A stretch of DNA of 64,000 nucleotides from Isoperla grammatica (Eukaryota > Arthropoda > Insecta > Plecoptera > Perlodidae). Positions 30,091-40,327 of this stretch are shown here, piece after piece. How positions within the stretch are numbered: the stretch's first letter is position 1; each line of letters opens with the position of its first letter. The stretch is from assembly GCA_945910005.1 (NCBI GenBank), contig OX246747.1, positions 19,730,686-19,794,685 on the forward strand, written 5' to 3'. Made by a program: the position numbers and the translations under genes. The notes under the pieces are model-generated. The model made no database searches. It was not told the DNA's origin and was given only the letters and a program-made list of their open reading frames with translations.

Positions 30091-30591
30091 TCTTCTCCAT
30101 CGTTTATTCAACTGTCAAGTAGCCTGTGCTTACCTCCGTACGAGATGGTTGGGGAGTTCAAAAGATACCATGACAATCCTCCCTGCTTTAAAAAAGAATT
30201 ACAGCGTATTATTGAGAATGAATAGCAAAAATAACATTAATCTCTAATGAAGATATCCTGGACATCCTATAATGTGTCAAGTATAAAAGAGGTATTCACA
30301 ACATTATGGTTGGCACTTAACATGTTGTGTATGACACATGGGTGTGTATGCGATAAGACAAATTATTAGGACATTAATAACTAGTGGATTGATCTTGATA
30401 TTAAGCTAGATACTTAAGAGCTTCATATACCTAATTGTGATTATGAGAATTAAAAAATAAAACACTTTTTCTTATACAATGACTAATTAATAAGTAGCAT
30501 CGTAAGGAGAATCCCTAGCGGAAACGCGCTGGTACTTGTCTCACACGAGGAGTCAGTTCAGCCACAGAGGTTTACCAAGACACCATCGGAC
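30091..30591. other. Intergenic DNA
   Basis: AT-rich, no gene or repeat recognised. Confidence 0.4.
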
Positions 30592-30595
30592 AAAT

Positions 30596-32763
30596 GAGGC
30601 TTGTAGATGCAAAACCGGCATTCTCCAAAAAAATCATTTTATGAGTTAGGCATACCGTTGAATTCGTCTGGATGAACTCCACACCTTCGAAACAAGTCTG
30701 AAATTCATAGACGGCATTCTCCCATTGAAAAAGCAGTATGAAATATGAGTTGAGGTACAAAGACGGCATTCTCCACAGCTGTGTCAAGTGCAAATACAGC
30801 ATTCTCCTGCCACCCAATTAAAACACTCCTTTTGATCACATGACATCATGGCCGCTATGTTTACAATTCTGAAGCTGATGGCTTGAATTCTTGTACTTTA
30901 CTAGTTTATTTTACATTGTTATTAGCTTGTTAACAATGGAAGTATATGTATTCCCAGCTGAAGGCTACACAAAAGAATGCAATTAAAAAAGCTGCTGTCA
31001 TGGATTTTTAAGTGTGTCGAGTCGCATTACTGCAGGGGCAAAAGTATGAGAATGTATGTATCGTCCGATTTGAGTGTCAATAAAATGCACCGACTTTACA
31101 ATGGCCAAGCTACACATACTTCCTTGAAAGTAAAACAATGTTACTTTTGAGCAGTTTTTAATCAAAACTATAATATCGGGTTTAAAGCCCCTCGCACAGA
31201 TGTGTGCTCGAAGTGATCAGAGTTGAAGGAAAGAATTTCCAGTGCAAAAACTAACATTGAGAAACAAAATCTAATAATGCAGAAAAGGATGCATTCGTTA
31301 CGGGCTAAGGCATTTTTTGAACTCTTGAAAGAAGAAAGACAAGGAATGGTAACATTATCATTTGATTGTCAAAAAAAACAAGTCCTGCCAAAAGTCCCAG
31401 ACCAGGCTGCATTGCATACTACTCTAGGCAACTGTATATGTACAACTTTGCAGTCGTAGAAGGGAGCTCAAAAAGTAAACTGATTGTCAACAACGTGCAT
31501 ATTTACCATTGGACCGAAGATTCGAGGAACAAAGGATCCAATGAAATAGCATCGGCTGTTTTCCATAGACTCTCAAACACCAATCTTGAAAACATTGACA
31601 CTGTGCGTCTTGTGGCCGACGGCTGTGGAGGGTCAGAACAAGAATACTACGATGATCGGGATGTGTTCCCGTTGGCTTGAGTCTGCACCACCACCACCAC
31701 ACATCGAGAAACTTGAGGTTATATTCCCGGTAGCAGGCCATTCGTATATTCCTCCAGACAGAGTGTTTGGAAATATTGAAAAGGATATAAAAAAAATTGA
31801 AGTCATGATTAAGCCCGGTGAATATGTAAAGGTATTTTCGGCACACTGAACTATTGTGCAACTGGGGTCGGAAGAATGCCAGGTGGCCGACTGGAAATCG
31901 AAAGTCGAAACAACGTTCAAACCCCCAGGAACATGGCACTGCAAATTCAAACCTTCGAAAAGGTTTTTGTTGACTCGAAGAGCTAACAACATTAGAATCC
32001 AGGGCGAACAATTCTACCGTTCCGAAACATGTGTCCCGCAAAGCGTGTGTAGGCGAGGAAAAACTGTTTTAGATATTGACCCGGATGTGCTACCTCTTGG
32101 TGTACCAGTTAAGCCACTCAAGATAAGAGATGTTTCGAACCTGCTTCAGAAACATTTTGGAGAAGACTAGGGAGCTCTGGAGAGACTTGATTATTATAAA
32201 AATGTGATTAGTTTAAACAATACTGTTGAAGACAACGGTGATGATGAGGTTAACCACAATGGAGTCCAGGAAGAAAATTTGTGTGAACACATTGATGAGA
32301 CTCCAGACCTGCGTATCTGAAAGAGTTCAAGACGTTCTAGACTCTAAATAAGAATGTATTTTTATTTTGTTCATTTACTATATAATGTATTAATTACTCA
32401 AAAAGTCAAGAACTTAACCCATTTATCCCTAGAACTTTCAATCACCCATCATTAAAGTGATTCCCATTAAACTGATGTGTGCTCACATGTTTTATAACCA
32501 TTTCATTAGCCATTTTAAATGCAAACACGGCTTTCTCCCACTTGAGATGCAAAAGTGGCTTTCTCCAATATTAAATAATTTATTTAAACATCTTACCTTA
32601 AAATTACTTTTAATTCCCATTGAGCCTAGTATCAAGAAGGTCCATACATTAACAAATGATACCATTTATACCATTACATCCATAAACAACTTTGAAACAG
32701 TTTTTTCAACTTTTGAAACAAAAGACATTGTTGGAGAATGCCGGTTTTGCATCTACAAGCCTC
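30596..32763 (+). mobile_element. 2.17-kb DNA transposon with perfect 33-bp TIRs
   Basis: Left terminal repeat 30596-30628 (starts GAGGCTTGTAGATGC) is the exact inverse of 32731-32763. It is flanked by AAAT on both sides (30592-30595 and 32764-32767), a 4-bp duplication. Subterminal copies of GGCATTCTCC occur at 30618, 30713, 30765 and 30799 on the left, and CTTTCTCC variants near 32530 and 32560 on the right; these are likely transposase binding sites. The interior carries a broken transposase-like gene (31223-32170). Confidence 0.88.
31223..32170 (+). pseudogene. DDE-type transposase-like gene of the TIR element, frameshifted
   Basis: Four successive frames encode one protein: FFELLKEERQGMVTLSFDCQ; LYMYNFAVVEGSSKSK and NNVHIYHWTEDSRNKGSNEI; VRLVADGCGG, then in another frame GQNKNTTMIGMC and IEKLEVIFPVAGHSYIPPDR VFG; finally FKPSKRFLLTRRANNIR and DVSNLLQKHFGED. 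The DGCGG/QNKN junction with FPVxGHSyiPPDRVFG is the signature of an animal transposase-like family with an RNase H-like fold (automatic annotations often leave it as a DUF). Frameshifts near 31400 and 31640, plus a stop near 31850, disable it. Confidence 0.65.
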
Positions 32764-32767
32764 AAAT

Positions 32768-33660
32768 GTTGTGTAACATACCAGGGGTACTCAATGTTAG
32801 CGATGCTATCCTGGTGTATGGCAAAAGTAGGAAAGAACACGGATGTAGTTTTAACATGTGTCCTCCAACGCATTTTAGATGGAGGTATGACACTCAACAA
32901 CAACAACAACAACAAAATACCAATACGCCCAAACTTAGTAAAAATTCAACTTTCAAAAATTGGTGATACGGAGTATTGTGACGGTTGGATAATAACAAAC
33001 AAAGTCATTATCAACCTTACCTCTCAGATAACTTGAATCACATACAAATACCAACACATGATGTGACGGTTGGATACATACAGTCACATACAAATGCAAA
33101 TACAAATATCGAACCCACACATCGCGTGTATAACGTAACCTACATCTTTTCGCAAGACACTTCTAACCGTACAGTTACTGAGCTTCACACCTCATTTACA
33201 TCTAGATGCGTCCGGTTGCACATACCCCACACCCACACACCCCACCAATTGTTTTGGCCGCTCATGCAGCTACCGCCGTTATGAATCCATAAGTACCTAT
33301 AGGGGGTCATACATCATGATGACACACACTAATCGGAGAAACTCCGTCCGAGGATTTCTTCGTGATTATGATAAGCACAAACGCATAACACATCCACTGC
33401 ACGTATACAGCCCCAAGGGGAGGCACCTATATATACAGGCACACACCTTGAGGACCGAGACTCATAAAATGATTGTACAGCGGGACACAGTCGGACACAC
33501 CTACGGAGCAGGACACGTCGCAGCCAGGATTCGATCGTCAAATCGTTTAGGCTCTTATAATTTCAAGCGTTAAATAAGTATTCTTCAAAATCATCGTTAT
33601 ATCTATCAGTTCATAACAAAGGAAACCATTGGTGAGTCTATCTACATTATTTACAAATTG
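32768..33660. other. Intergenic DNA with short repeats
   Basis: Contains (CAA)n at 32897-32914 and a near-repeat of GTGACGGTTGGATA at 32975 and 33063. Frames such as 33316-33573 are Thr/His/Arg-rich, without recognisable domains or conserved context, and are not called. Confidence 0.4.
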
Positions 33661-33664
33661 TTAA

Positions 33665-34080
33665 GTGTATTATTTTGGAATAGGGAATATTCTTTCATTA
33701 CCTTATCAATGTCCGGTATTTACAGACAAGGCCATTGCCAGGCTTTTAGACGATGAAGTGTTAAATATAAAATCTTTTCAAAGCGCTTTTACCAAACTAA
33801 GCTACCATAACATTATTGGGTGGAACGGAGAACACACAGTGGAAAACACAAAAAAAGTTTGCGAGGATGCCCTGGAGGCCATAACAGCAGCGGAATGGGT
33901 CCAAACGAGTCAACCACTGTAAAAAACTGATAAGGGCCACAGAAATGGGCATGGATACCCGGGGAGTTGGGCCAATTATCATAAACCTTCATGCAAGCGA
34001 TGACTAACAGCGATGCCTGACAGACGAGGATGATGACGAGTTTTGGCGGTTCCGTTATGAAGCTAGAAAAAACTGACATT
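33665..34080 (+). pseudogene. Possible transposase C-terminal fragment
   Basis: The frame at 33665 (KAIARLLDDEVLNIKSFQSA, KVCEDALEAITAAEWVQ) is followed after a one-base shift near 33920 by CKKLIRATEMGMDTRG, PIIINLHASDD, a stop and DEDDDEFW. A helical region ending in an acidic tail, as in Tigger/jerky-type transposase genes, is the nearest likeness I can offer. Weak. Confidence 0.25.
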
Positions 34081-34155
34081 TTTAAATAGAACAGTCTGCA
34101 AATGCTGCCATGGATAATTTTACTACACTTAGTCATTCTTTTGATAGTCTACTAA

Positions 34156-34162
<7 letters not shown>

Positions 34163-34187
<25 letters not shown>

Positions 34188-34189
34188 GG
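34163..34189. repeat. (TA)n microsatellite
   Basis: Short alternating TA tract; a longer one lies at 34519-34576. Confidence 0.9.
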
Positions 34190-34224
34190 ATTTGTCGTCT
34201 ACCAGGATATTACGCCCCTTGTGT

Positions 34225-34306
34225 GAGTATATTGGTGCAGACCTAAGCCTGTCACCCATTGCTCGTCAACACTTCGCCAGAATTGCATCTGTCATGTTCA
34301 CGAGTC
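34225..34306 (-). repeat. Dispersed retroelement-end repeat with ribozyme-like hairpin
   Basis: The reverse complement matches 48675-48754 over about 80 bp: GACTCGTGAACATG, a CAGATGCAATTCTGGCGAA hairpin, and GGTCTGCACCAATATACTC. Some differences lie around the GAAAC segment (GAAGTG here). Confidence 0.8.
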
Positions 34307-34515
34307 GCTATCACGTCCTTCTTATTCAAGAGCCTAACGTCGACTGACTATTGTCAGCCGAGGCGCGCGTTGTCTGTATACCCACTGCTGTAGAAGGTGG
34401 AGGTGCGGGGCGGCGCGGTTCTATTGTTAATTTTGAGGGATTAGCACTGATGCGGTGGCGTCTATTTTGCTGAAATTGGTGTTTGCCTTCCTTTCACATG
34501 GAATGGGGTCACAAT

Positions 34516-34518
<3 letters not shown>

Positions 34519-34576
<58 letters not shown>
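34519..34576. repeat. (TA)n microsatellite, long
   Basis: About 58 bp of alternating TA/AT. Confidence 0.95.
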
Positions 34577-34577
<1 letters not shown>

Positions 34578-34592
34578 GTAGGTGTGAATATA

Positions 34593-34716
34593 AACTATAA
34601 CTAAACAAACAAAGGGTTCTCTACGGTTGTCGAAACCTTTAGTTCAAACTTTCCCGATGGCAACTCTAAACGAAAGATCGTCATTTTAAAGAAATATTGT
34701 GTCAAGCAATTCCGCC
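34593..34716. repeat. Duplicated SINA-gene 3' end, copy 2
   Basis: Matches 24316-24437 with about 10% differences, including the codons for the terminal VAIGK of the SINA-like frame (minus strand). It is a detached duplicate without the rest of the gene. Confidence 0.85.
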
Positions 34717-35892
34717 TTGACACTAAGGACGTGTCCGAATTCTGCTTTATCGTTGCTAATTCCAGGTCCAAGTCTAGTTTAGACGTCACCGTTCGTCAAT
34801 GACGTAGGAAGTATTGTCCGAAAACGTAAGGTCCAGGTCCAAACACGGAAATGGACCTAGTAACCGAAAGTGTACACTAGTTTTAGGTCCAGTTAAAATG
34901 GCGGAGTTTGACTGCAATGCAAGTGAAGAGTGCTCTGGTGAAACCAAATTGAAATGAAAGTAATATTAAACTTTTGATGATTAAAATTCATTAATGTAAA
35001 TAATTAAACATATTTTGTACTTTGTAAAAAAACCCTGTCTGCGTCAGTGTTGCTCGTTTGATTACAACATAACCCTACTTTCAAACACCACATATAGAGC
35101 CTACAAATAATTTGCCCATTGCGTAGGGGTTAGTAGGCCCTAGATCGTGACCATAGGTAGGCCTATGTTTTAAAATTACAAATTAATTAAAATTGGCATT
35201 ATCATCTATATGCTTGCCAAGGCCCAAGACCTAGCACCTGTTTGTCCCATCAATATCCCCATCCTTTTGCTTGGCCCAGGCATAAGGCGGAAGCATACAG
35301 GACCATTTGCAAACACAAACAAATGTGGGGCAAATGGGGCAGTTGTAGTTTCAGTGGAACAATTAATTAGGGCAAGTGTTTAATAATAACAATGTTTTGT
35401 TTTACAGGGACCCAGGTGATTGTCAGAGAAATGATCAGGTTGAGGGGAGAGTTTTCGGAGGACTTAACTGGAAAGCGGGGCACTGCCCAACAAGGATGGA
35501 TGTAAGCAAGCCTAAACTAATTTTAATCCATGTTCATTGTCATCAATTCTCATTAAAATAAATGAATTTAAATTCTGTTTAGTTGGTACAAAAGTGTTGT
35601 TAAATCTAGAGTTAGAGACTGTATTGTAGGCTCGTCTTGTTACATGGCTCACTAGTCTGGATCACTTAATACTTCCCGAAAAAACATTAGAACATTTTAA
35701 TCATCGCCATTTGAAGACATAAACATACAAAATTTCAACGGCTGTTAAGCATGTTTTCAATTGGAATGCAGACACCGTTCGTCTGACGAGCAGGAAATGC
35801 GCGCTCGTAGTTCCGCAGATACCGCACAATCATAACAATTGACCAACCCTACCCTAATTGTGACCTTATTATTTTCTTCTACTTTGTTTTAG
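34717..35892. other. Intergenic/intronic DNA with possible first exons
   Basis: AAAATGGCGGAGTTTGACTG (34896 onward) could start a coding exon (MAEFDCNASEECSGETKLK). A second possible exon, 35409-35501, follows TTTTACAG and ends at GTAAGC. Both may belong with the Myb/SANT-like exon at 35893, but no homology confirms them. Confidence 0.25.
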
Positions 35893-35974
35893 GAAAGTGG
35901 CAAAAAAACTGGGATACCCAAATGACTGGAAAATCATCCAGAAGAAATGGTTCAATCTGGTTGTCAAGTACAAG
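35893..35974 (+). CDS. Myb/SANT- or MADF-like exon
   Basis: Bounded by TTTGTTTTAG and GGTAGGCC, the exon encodes KVAKKLGYPNDWKIIQKKWF then NLVVKYK. The A..lGyp.dW..iq.KW.nLv.kYk pattern fits the second half of a MADF or Myb/SANT-like DNA-binding domain, common in the accessory protein of PIF/Harbinger elements. Partner exons are uncertain. Confidence 0.4.
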
Positions 35975-36387
35975 GTAGGCCCTAGATATATATTTCCACT
36001 TAAATTAATCGCTGTGGCTATTTAAACGTAGTACGGGCAAATTACGTGTCCTATTTTAACCGTAGACACACCTACGGAAAAATTACGTGTTGTATTTCCA
36101 CCGTATACCTGTTTGCTTCCTGTAGTTCCTGGTTGCTTGGTAAATATTATTTATTGCAATAATTTATTTAATACCTTATCAAAATTGGGCCCTTCTACCT
36201 TATGCCCGGTTCCCAAGCTCTTACGGCGAACGTTGACGGTGGACGTTGGCCAATCGTAGCTATTTACGGCCACGCTGGCCCCGCCTCTTTGACGGTCGTC
36301 GAGAATAGATTCTATTTCTATTTTGTACGGAGAGCGTTCGACGTTACTGACGCTCACAGCCTTCCACATTGCGTATTTACACGAAAA

Positions 36388-36419
36388 CAAGGTCTACTTG
36401 ATCTATCAAGTAGACCTTG
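36388..36419. repeat. Perfect 15-bp-arm palindrome
   Basis: Arms CAAGGTCTACTTGAT (36388-36402) and ATCAAGTAGACCTTG (36405-36419) pair perfectly around a CT centre. A near-direct repeat ACACGAAAA flanks it on both sides. Confidence 0.95.
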
Positions 36420-36504
36420 ACACGAAAAGTTTGGTTTAGCAAGCTGTGTCCCCCCACGCTTCCGAGCTTTTGAGAACATGTCGTCTGCCGACTCTTTTTT
36501 GGAT

Positions 36505-37095
36505 GATTGATTGATTAATGGGGCTTAACTTCTCATATGCCTTTCCGATCAATGTCATACTATAACTTCCTCTCCATCTATTTCACTCTGTAACTTTTAA
36601 CTGATATAATTAAATGTAATTTGTGTTATTGTATGTACCTGTAGGCTAAAGAGGGTATGGGCATGCCCATAACCCTACACTGGCCATCATGTCCTTCCAT
36701 GGGACAGGAAAACAACAATAAAATTAATTTATTTATTACGTCTCATATTTATGCAACGATGGCTAAACGAGACGATGAGCGAGTGATAATGAAGATGAGA
36801 AAGATGATAATGAAGAATAAAGCCACATCCGAATCAGATCCATTGTACGTTGCGTGAGTCGTCATACGGGAGTCCAGCAAGGGAGGGCAGGGCCAAGTGG
36901 GAGGAGAAATATTCAATGGGACAGTGGGGGGGAAAGGGGATTGGGGTGTGGACTGCACTTCGTCTGACTTCTCCTCCTCGACCAGTCCGGCTTGGGTGGC
37001 CCTACCAGAAGCATACGCTTCCGCCGGCATAGCTCTTGGGATCAACAAAGCACGCAAACCTGCCCACCACGATAAGGTGGCAGTCCCTGGGCAGG
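36505..37095 (-). mobile_element. SINE, tail 1 / head A, interrupted by a LINE tail
   Basis: The tail end lies at 36505-36538 and the remainder at 36738-37095. The two parts are separated by a 199-bp insertion that duplicated 11 bp of the SINE. Full head A at the right end. Confidence 0.92.
36539..36737 (+). mobile_element. 3' end of a LINE nested in a SINE
   Basis: Flanked by ACTTCTCATAT (36528-36538) and ACGTCTCATAT (36738-36748), the duplicated SINE target. The 199 bp end AACAACAATAAAATTAATTTATTTATT, with an inverted GGGCATGCCC and CATGTCCTTCCATGGGACAG hairpin just before, like a LINE 3' UTR. Confidence 0.75.
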
Positions 37096-37118
37096 ACTGG
37101 AGATTTTAATTTCAGAAG

Positions 37119-37268
37119 ATTGATTGATTGATATTTGGGCTTGACGTCTCACATTTTTGCAACGAGGCAAATCGAGACAATGACTGGGTGATATATGAAT
37201 GTGAACTAGGGGGGTGTTTGGAGGAAAGGGTCAAGTAGGAGGGCGGGGAAGAAAAGGGAAGGGGAGGA
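37119..37268 (-). mobile_element. SINE, tail 2, head missing
   Basis: GATTGATTGATATTTGGGC start and body to GGGGAGGAAG; 5'-truncated. It lies within or at the start of the MADF exon (TTAATTTCAGAAG just left of it). Confidence 0.85.
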
Positions 37269-37378
37269 AGAAATTGAGAAGAAGCCAGCCCTGTACGATG
37301 TTACATTAGCAGAATACAAGAACAAGCTGAAGAAGGACCACATTTGGTCACAAATATCGGCCACATTGAACGTTGACA
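37262..37378 (+). CDS. MADF-domain exon (N-terminal half)
   Basis: Encodes EKKPALYDVTLAEYKNKLKK then DHIWSQISATLNVD and ends at a GTAAGTAG donor. P.LYD..l.eYknk.kk...W..Is..L is the first half of a MADF domain, used by Adf-1-type factors and by the accessory protein of Harbinger transposons to bind DNA. The original acceptor seems to have been at 37113 before a SINE was inserted. Confidence 0.55.
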
Positions 37379-37687
37379 GTAAGTAGATTGCAATAATCCC
37401 ATGTCTTACGAAGTGTTCCGGCTATGGCTACTAGCAACACCAAAAGATAACAATGAAACAAATGAATTGAATTGATGGACAAACAACAAGCTGTCAAAAA
37501 ATAATGTTTTCTGATTTTGGAAACCTGTTCAGAATGAACCTTCTCGTACTTCTTCTAAGAACCATTTTCATTCAGTCAATCCACAACCAGCTGTCAACTG
37601 TCACTATCTGCTGTCACACGGCAAAACATTGTCAACGTAGGCCTACGCTGAACGTTGAAACGTCGAGCATGTGAATGCCCACGCAAC

Positions 37688-37720
37688 GGCCAGCGTCAAC
37701 GCCGGACGTTGACGCTGGCC
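37688..37720. repeat. 33-bp palindrome at TIR element end
   Basis: Arms GGCCAGCGTCAACG (37688-37701) and CGTTGACGCTGGCC (37707-37720) around CCGGA, next to the right TIR. Confidence 0.93.
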
Positions 37721-37910
37721 GTTGACGGCTGCCGTAAGAGCTTGGGAACCCGCCATTACTAAGTGATTCCCCCTTAATGTTTAAGATATTCAAATCATAA
37801 AATAGGCCTACATTAATAACCACCAGGCAGTTATGACCCATTTGCAGCCTTAGTGTTTAATTTAATCGAATCTAAAAAATAACAGAGACTAAAACAAGTT
37901 TAATTACAGG

Positions 37911-38072
37911 TGATAGTGGTTATCCTTTAGAGCCGTGGCTCTTTACTCCACTGGCAGTTGCAATCACTGATGCCCAAGAGGAATACAACCGCCACCAAAT
38001 GCGGGCACGGAGTATCGTGGAGCGTTGTAATGGAATATTAAAGAGTCGCTGGAGATGTACAATGAAAATATT
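37911..38072 (+). CDS. PIF/Harbinger transposase C-terminal exon
   Basis: After TAATTACAG the exon encodes GDSGYPLEPWLFTPLAVAIT and RHQMRARSIVERCNGILKSR WRC. GDSGYPL.pWL.tP and R..VERcnG.LKsRWR are the final DDE motifs of HARBI1-like transposases, with the catalytic Glu in VER. It breaks off after CTMKIL at a stop. Upstream DDE exons are not nearby, so this is a remnant. Confidence 0.75.
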
Positions 38073-38079
38073 GTAGATC

Positions 38080-38537
38080 TTTTTGAGCCAACAAATTGTC
38101 GCTGCGACAATTTGCGACAAGATATTGCTGATACGGAAGGTCGAAATGATAAACGAAACTATGAAAAGAGGCAAGAAAGTAGTATAGGTGACTAGATAAG
38201 GCTAGAGGTATGATTGCAGGCAAGGATAAGCCCTTAGATGTAGGATCCTTGGCCTGATAATAAGTTAAATTGTACATGGGATTTGGCACATATAAGCTTG
38301 TGTTTCGGTGGTGTCGTGTAACTGGTTGTGAATGAATAAATAAAAAAAATAGAGAAAAAGGCCTTAGTTAGGCCCGGTACAAGACAAAAATAAGATAAAC
38401 CCTAGTACAGTCCAAAGCCATATTCACAGAAAGTCTTAAGTATGTCCTAGAGTTGTCCTAACTTAAGACCCTACGTCATAGATGACGTCATTGATATTTG
38501 TTCGAGATTCAAATGATGAAAATCGACGTAATTTCGA
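38080..38537. other. Intergenic DNA
   Basis: No gene recognised. A short palindromic CAAATTGTCGCTGCGACAATTTG lies at about 38092-38114. Confidence 0.4.
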
Positions 38538-38728
38538 TTATTGATTATTTGGGCTTAACGTCTCATATTTTTGCAACGAGGCTAATCGAGACAATGAGTG
38601 GGTGATAATGAAGATGAAATTGGGGTCTCTTTGGAGGAAAGGGGCAAGTAGGAGGGCGCGTGAGGAAAAGAGAAAGGGGAGGAAAGGGGATTGGGGTGTG
38701 GACTGCACTTCGTCTGACTTCTCCTCGA
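38538..38728 (-). mobile_element. SINE, tail 2, head missing
   Basis: ATTTGGGCTTAACGTCTC start, ends at GACTTCTCCTCG; 5'-truncated before head A. Confidence 0.88.
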
Positions 38729-39702
38729 ACAGTATTTGTGTAATCTGAAAATCCAGAAGGAAGTACTTGTCCACTGTTCACATACTTCAGTACGTAGAAC
38801 GACTAAATTAAATCATATAATATACTATTCTTATATTATATACTCAATGTAGTACAATATTTTCCTTGGAACAGATAAACTATGGAAGGAGACAAGGAAA
38901 ATATAAGCGAAGATCGCGCTGCTCGGCGTCGCCGGTGGACGGGGCTGCGGTGGAGGCGGCAGCACAATCCAAGTGTGAACCACCATGTGACAATAGCACA
39001 AGTCAACAATTACACTTTATATGGGTGTAGGAGCGCAGTCAACTTCCCCCGCCCATCTTCTCCACCGAAAAAAATGTAATAAAAATAATAACAAAGAATA
39101 TGTGTCCTCAAGTCATTTGCCATGTCATCCTATTCCCGTTACAATGATATTTTTGGGAGATAAAATATTAACCAATTTTAAAAAAGCGCACAACTGGGCA
39201 ACGGTAACGAAATATAATATACATCTGGTAGATGAATCACAGTTTCTATGTGTGAATAATATTTGACTCTACTATGTTAATGTCTACATCGTGTAGCTAT
39301 TAATTTACATAACTGGCATCATTATTATATGTAAGCAATTTACAATCAACTCGTGATAACGGGAAATGCTGATTGGCTTGGCTTCTCCTATCCTTGTTTC
39401 AAACCAGTGCCTTCGTTAGAACCACATGGTAGGCCTATTTCTACACTGGCAGCAGGTACTCATCAAATGGGTAACTGTCAACTCCACATGTGATTACTGA
39501 TACGGCGTAGGCCTAGGTCCTAGACTTCTTCTAATTAAAATTTTAGATCTCTGAGCTAGAAGGGAGGCCTGGCCTAGGCCACATTTGCTCTACAGGGGCC
39601 TCATTCCTGTACATTTTCTTAACTCTCGCTAGCCCCGGTCACCAAAATAGTAATAATGTGTGACGTCATCACGGCGATTGCGGGAACACAATTATTTTCA
39701 AA
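38729..39702. other. Intergenic DNA with TAGGCCTA words
   Basis: A short Arg-rich frame at 38882-39079 has no recognisable homology and is not called. TAGGCCTA occurs near 39430 and 39505. Confidence 0.35.
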
Positions 39703-39909
39703 ATGGCTGAAGTTAGAGTCATGGCAGCCCGTTCTATAAATTTTACTGAAGAAGAGAAATATGTGCTTGTGCGTGAGGTACAGCTACGAAGTGCCACTAT
39801 GAATGGAGAATTCTGTGCTACTCTGACAAGGGCACACAGGGACCGTGCGTGGGAAATGGTGGCAGAGTCGGTCAATGATGTAGCACCAATAACGCGATCC
39901 ATCAAGGCG
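39703..39909 (+). CDS. Myb/SANT-like first exon (Harbinger accessory type)
   Basis: ATG 39703 opens MAEVRVMAARSINFTEEEKY VLVREVQ, then HRDRAWEMVAESVNDVAPITRS and a GTAAGTAG donor at 39910. INFTEEEKyvLv.ev..r...i and the W..va..vN......R....v spacing match Myb/SANT-like DNA-binding domains (FSBP/NAIF1 type). Together with the transposase exons at 40328-41649 this looks like a two-gene PIF/Harbinger locus or a host gene derived from one. Confidence 0.6.
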
Positions 39910-39966
39910 GTAAGTAGATTTTGCTTTCATTCATACAATAAATGGCTAGGGCCTAGCTTAGTTGAG

Positions 39967-40268
39967 ATTGATTGATTAATGGGGCTTAACGTCTCATATT
40001 TTTGCAACAATGGCTAATCGAGACGATGAGCGGGTGATAATGAAGATGAGAAAGATGATGATGAAGAATAAAGCCACATCCGAATCAGATCCATTCTACG
40101 TCGCGTGAGTCGTCATATAGGAGTCCAGCAAGGGAGGGCAGGGCCAAGTGGGAGGAGAAATCTTCAGTGGGACAGTGTGTGGGGGGGGGGGAGGGACAGG
40201 GTCTCCTTCCCTCACCACTTACGACTACAGAGTCACTCTGGGTCTATTCTTCCCCGGGCCCAGACGGG
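39967..40268 (-). mobile_element. SINE, tail 1 / head B
   Basis: Complete tail, body and head B (ends CCCAGACGGG); contains a G-run of 10 at about 40180. It lies in the intron after the Myb/SANT-like exon. No duplication recognised. Confidence 0.88.
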
Positions 40269-40327
40269 CCTCGCGTTTGCTTTGAAGAGGTTGATGACCA
40301 TGTAAAAAGGCCACGGTGAGTTTTTAG

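Larger units (their letters stand above)
36208..37750. mobile_element. 1.54-kb TIR element carrying a MADF exon and SINEs
   Basis: GGTTCCCAAGCTCTTACGGC at 36208-36227 is exactly inverted at 37731-37750. Inside both ends are CGTTGACG-type repeats. The interior has a MADF exon (37262-37378), two SINEs, a 3' LINE tail nested in one of them and two strong hairpins. The target duplication is unclear. The length without the SINEs and LINE tail is about 800 bp, so this is a small, probably non-autonomous element or a PIF/Harbinger derivative. Confidence 0.6.

Noticed and set aside
33316..33573. Basic 85-codon frame
   Set aside because: Thr/Arg/His-rich, no domain, surrounded by low-complexity DNA.
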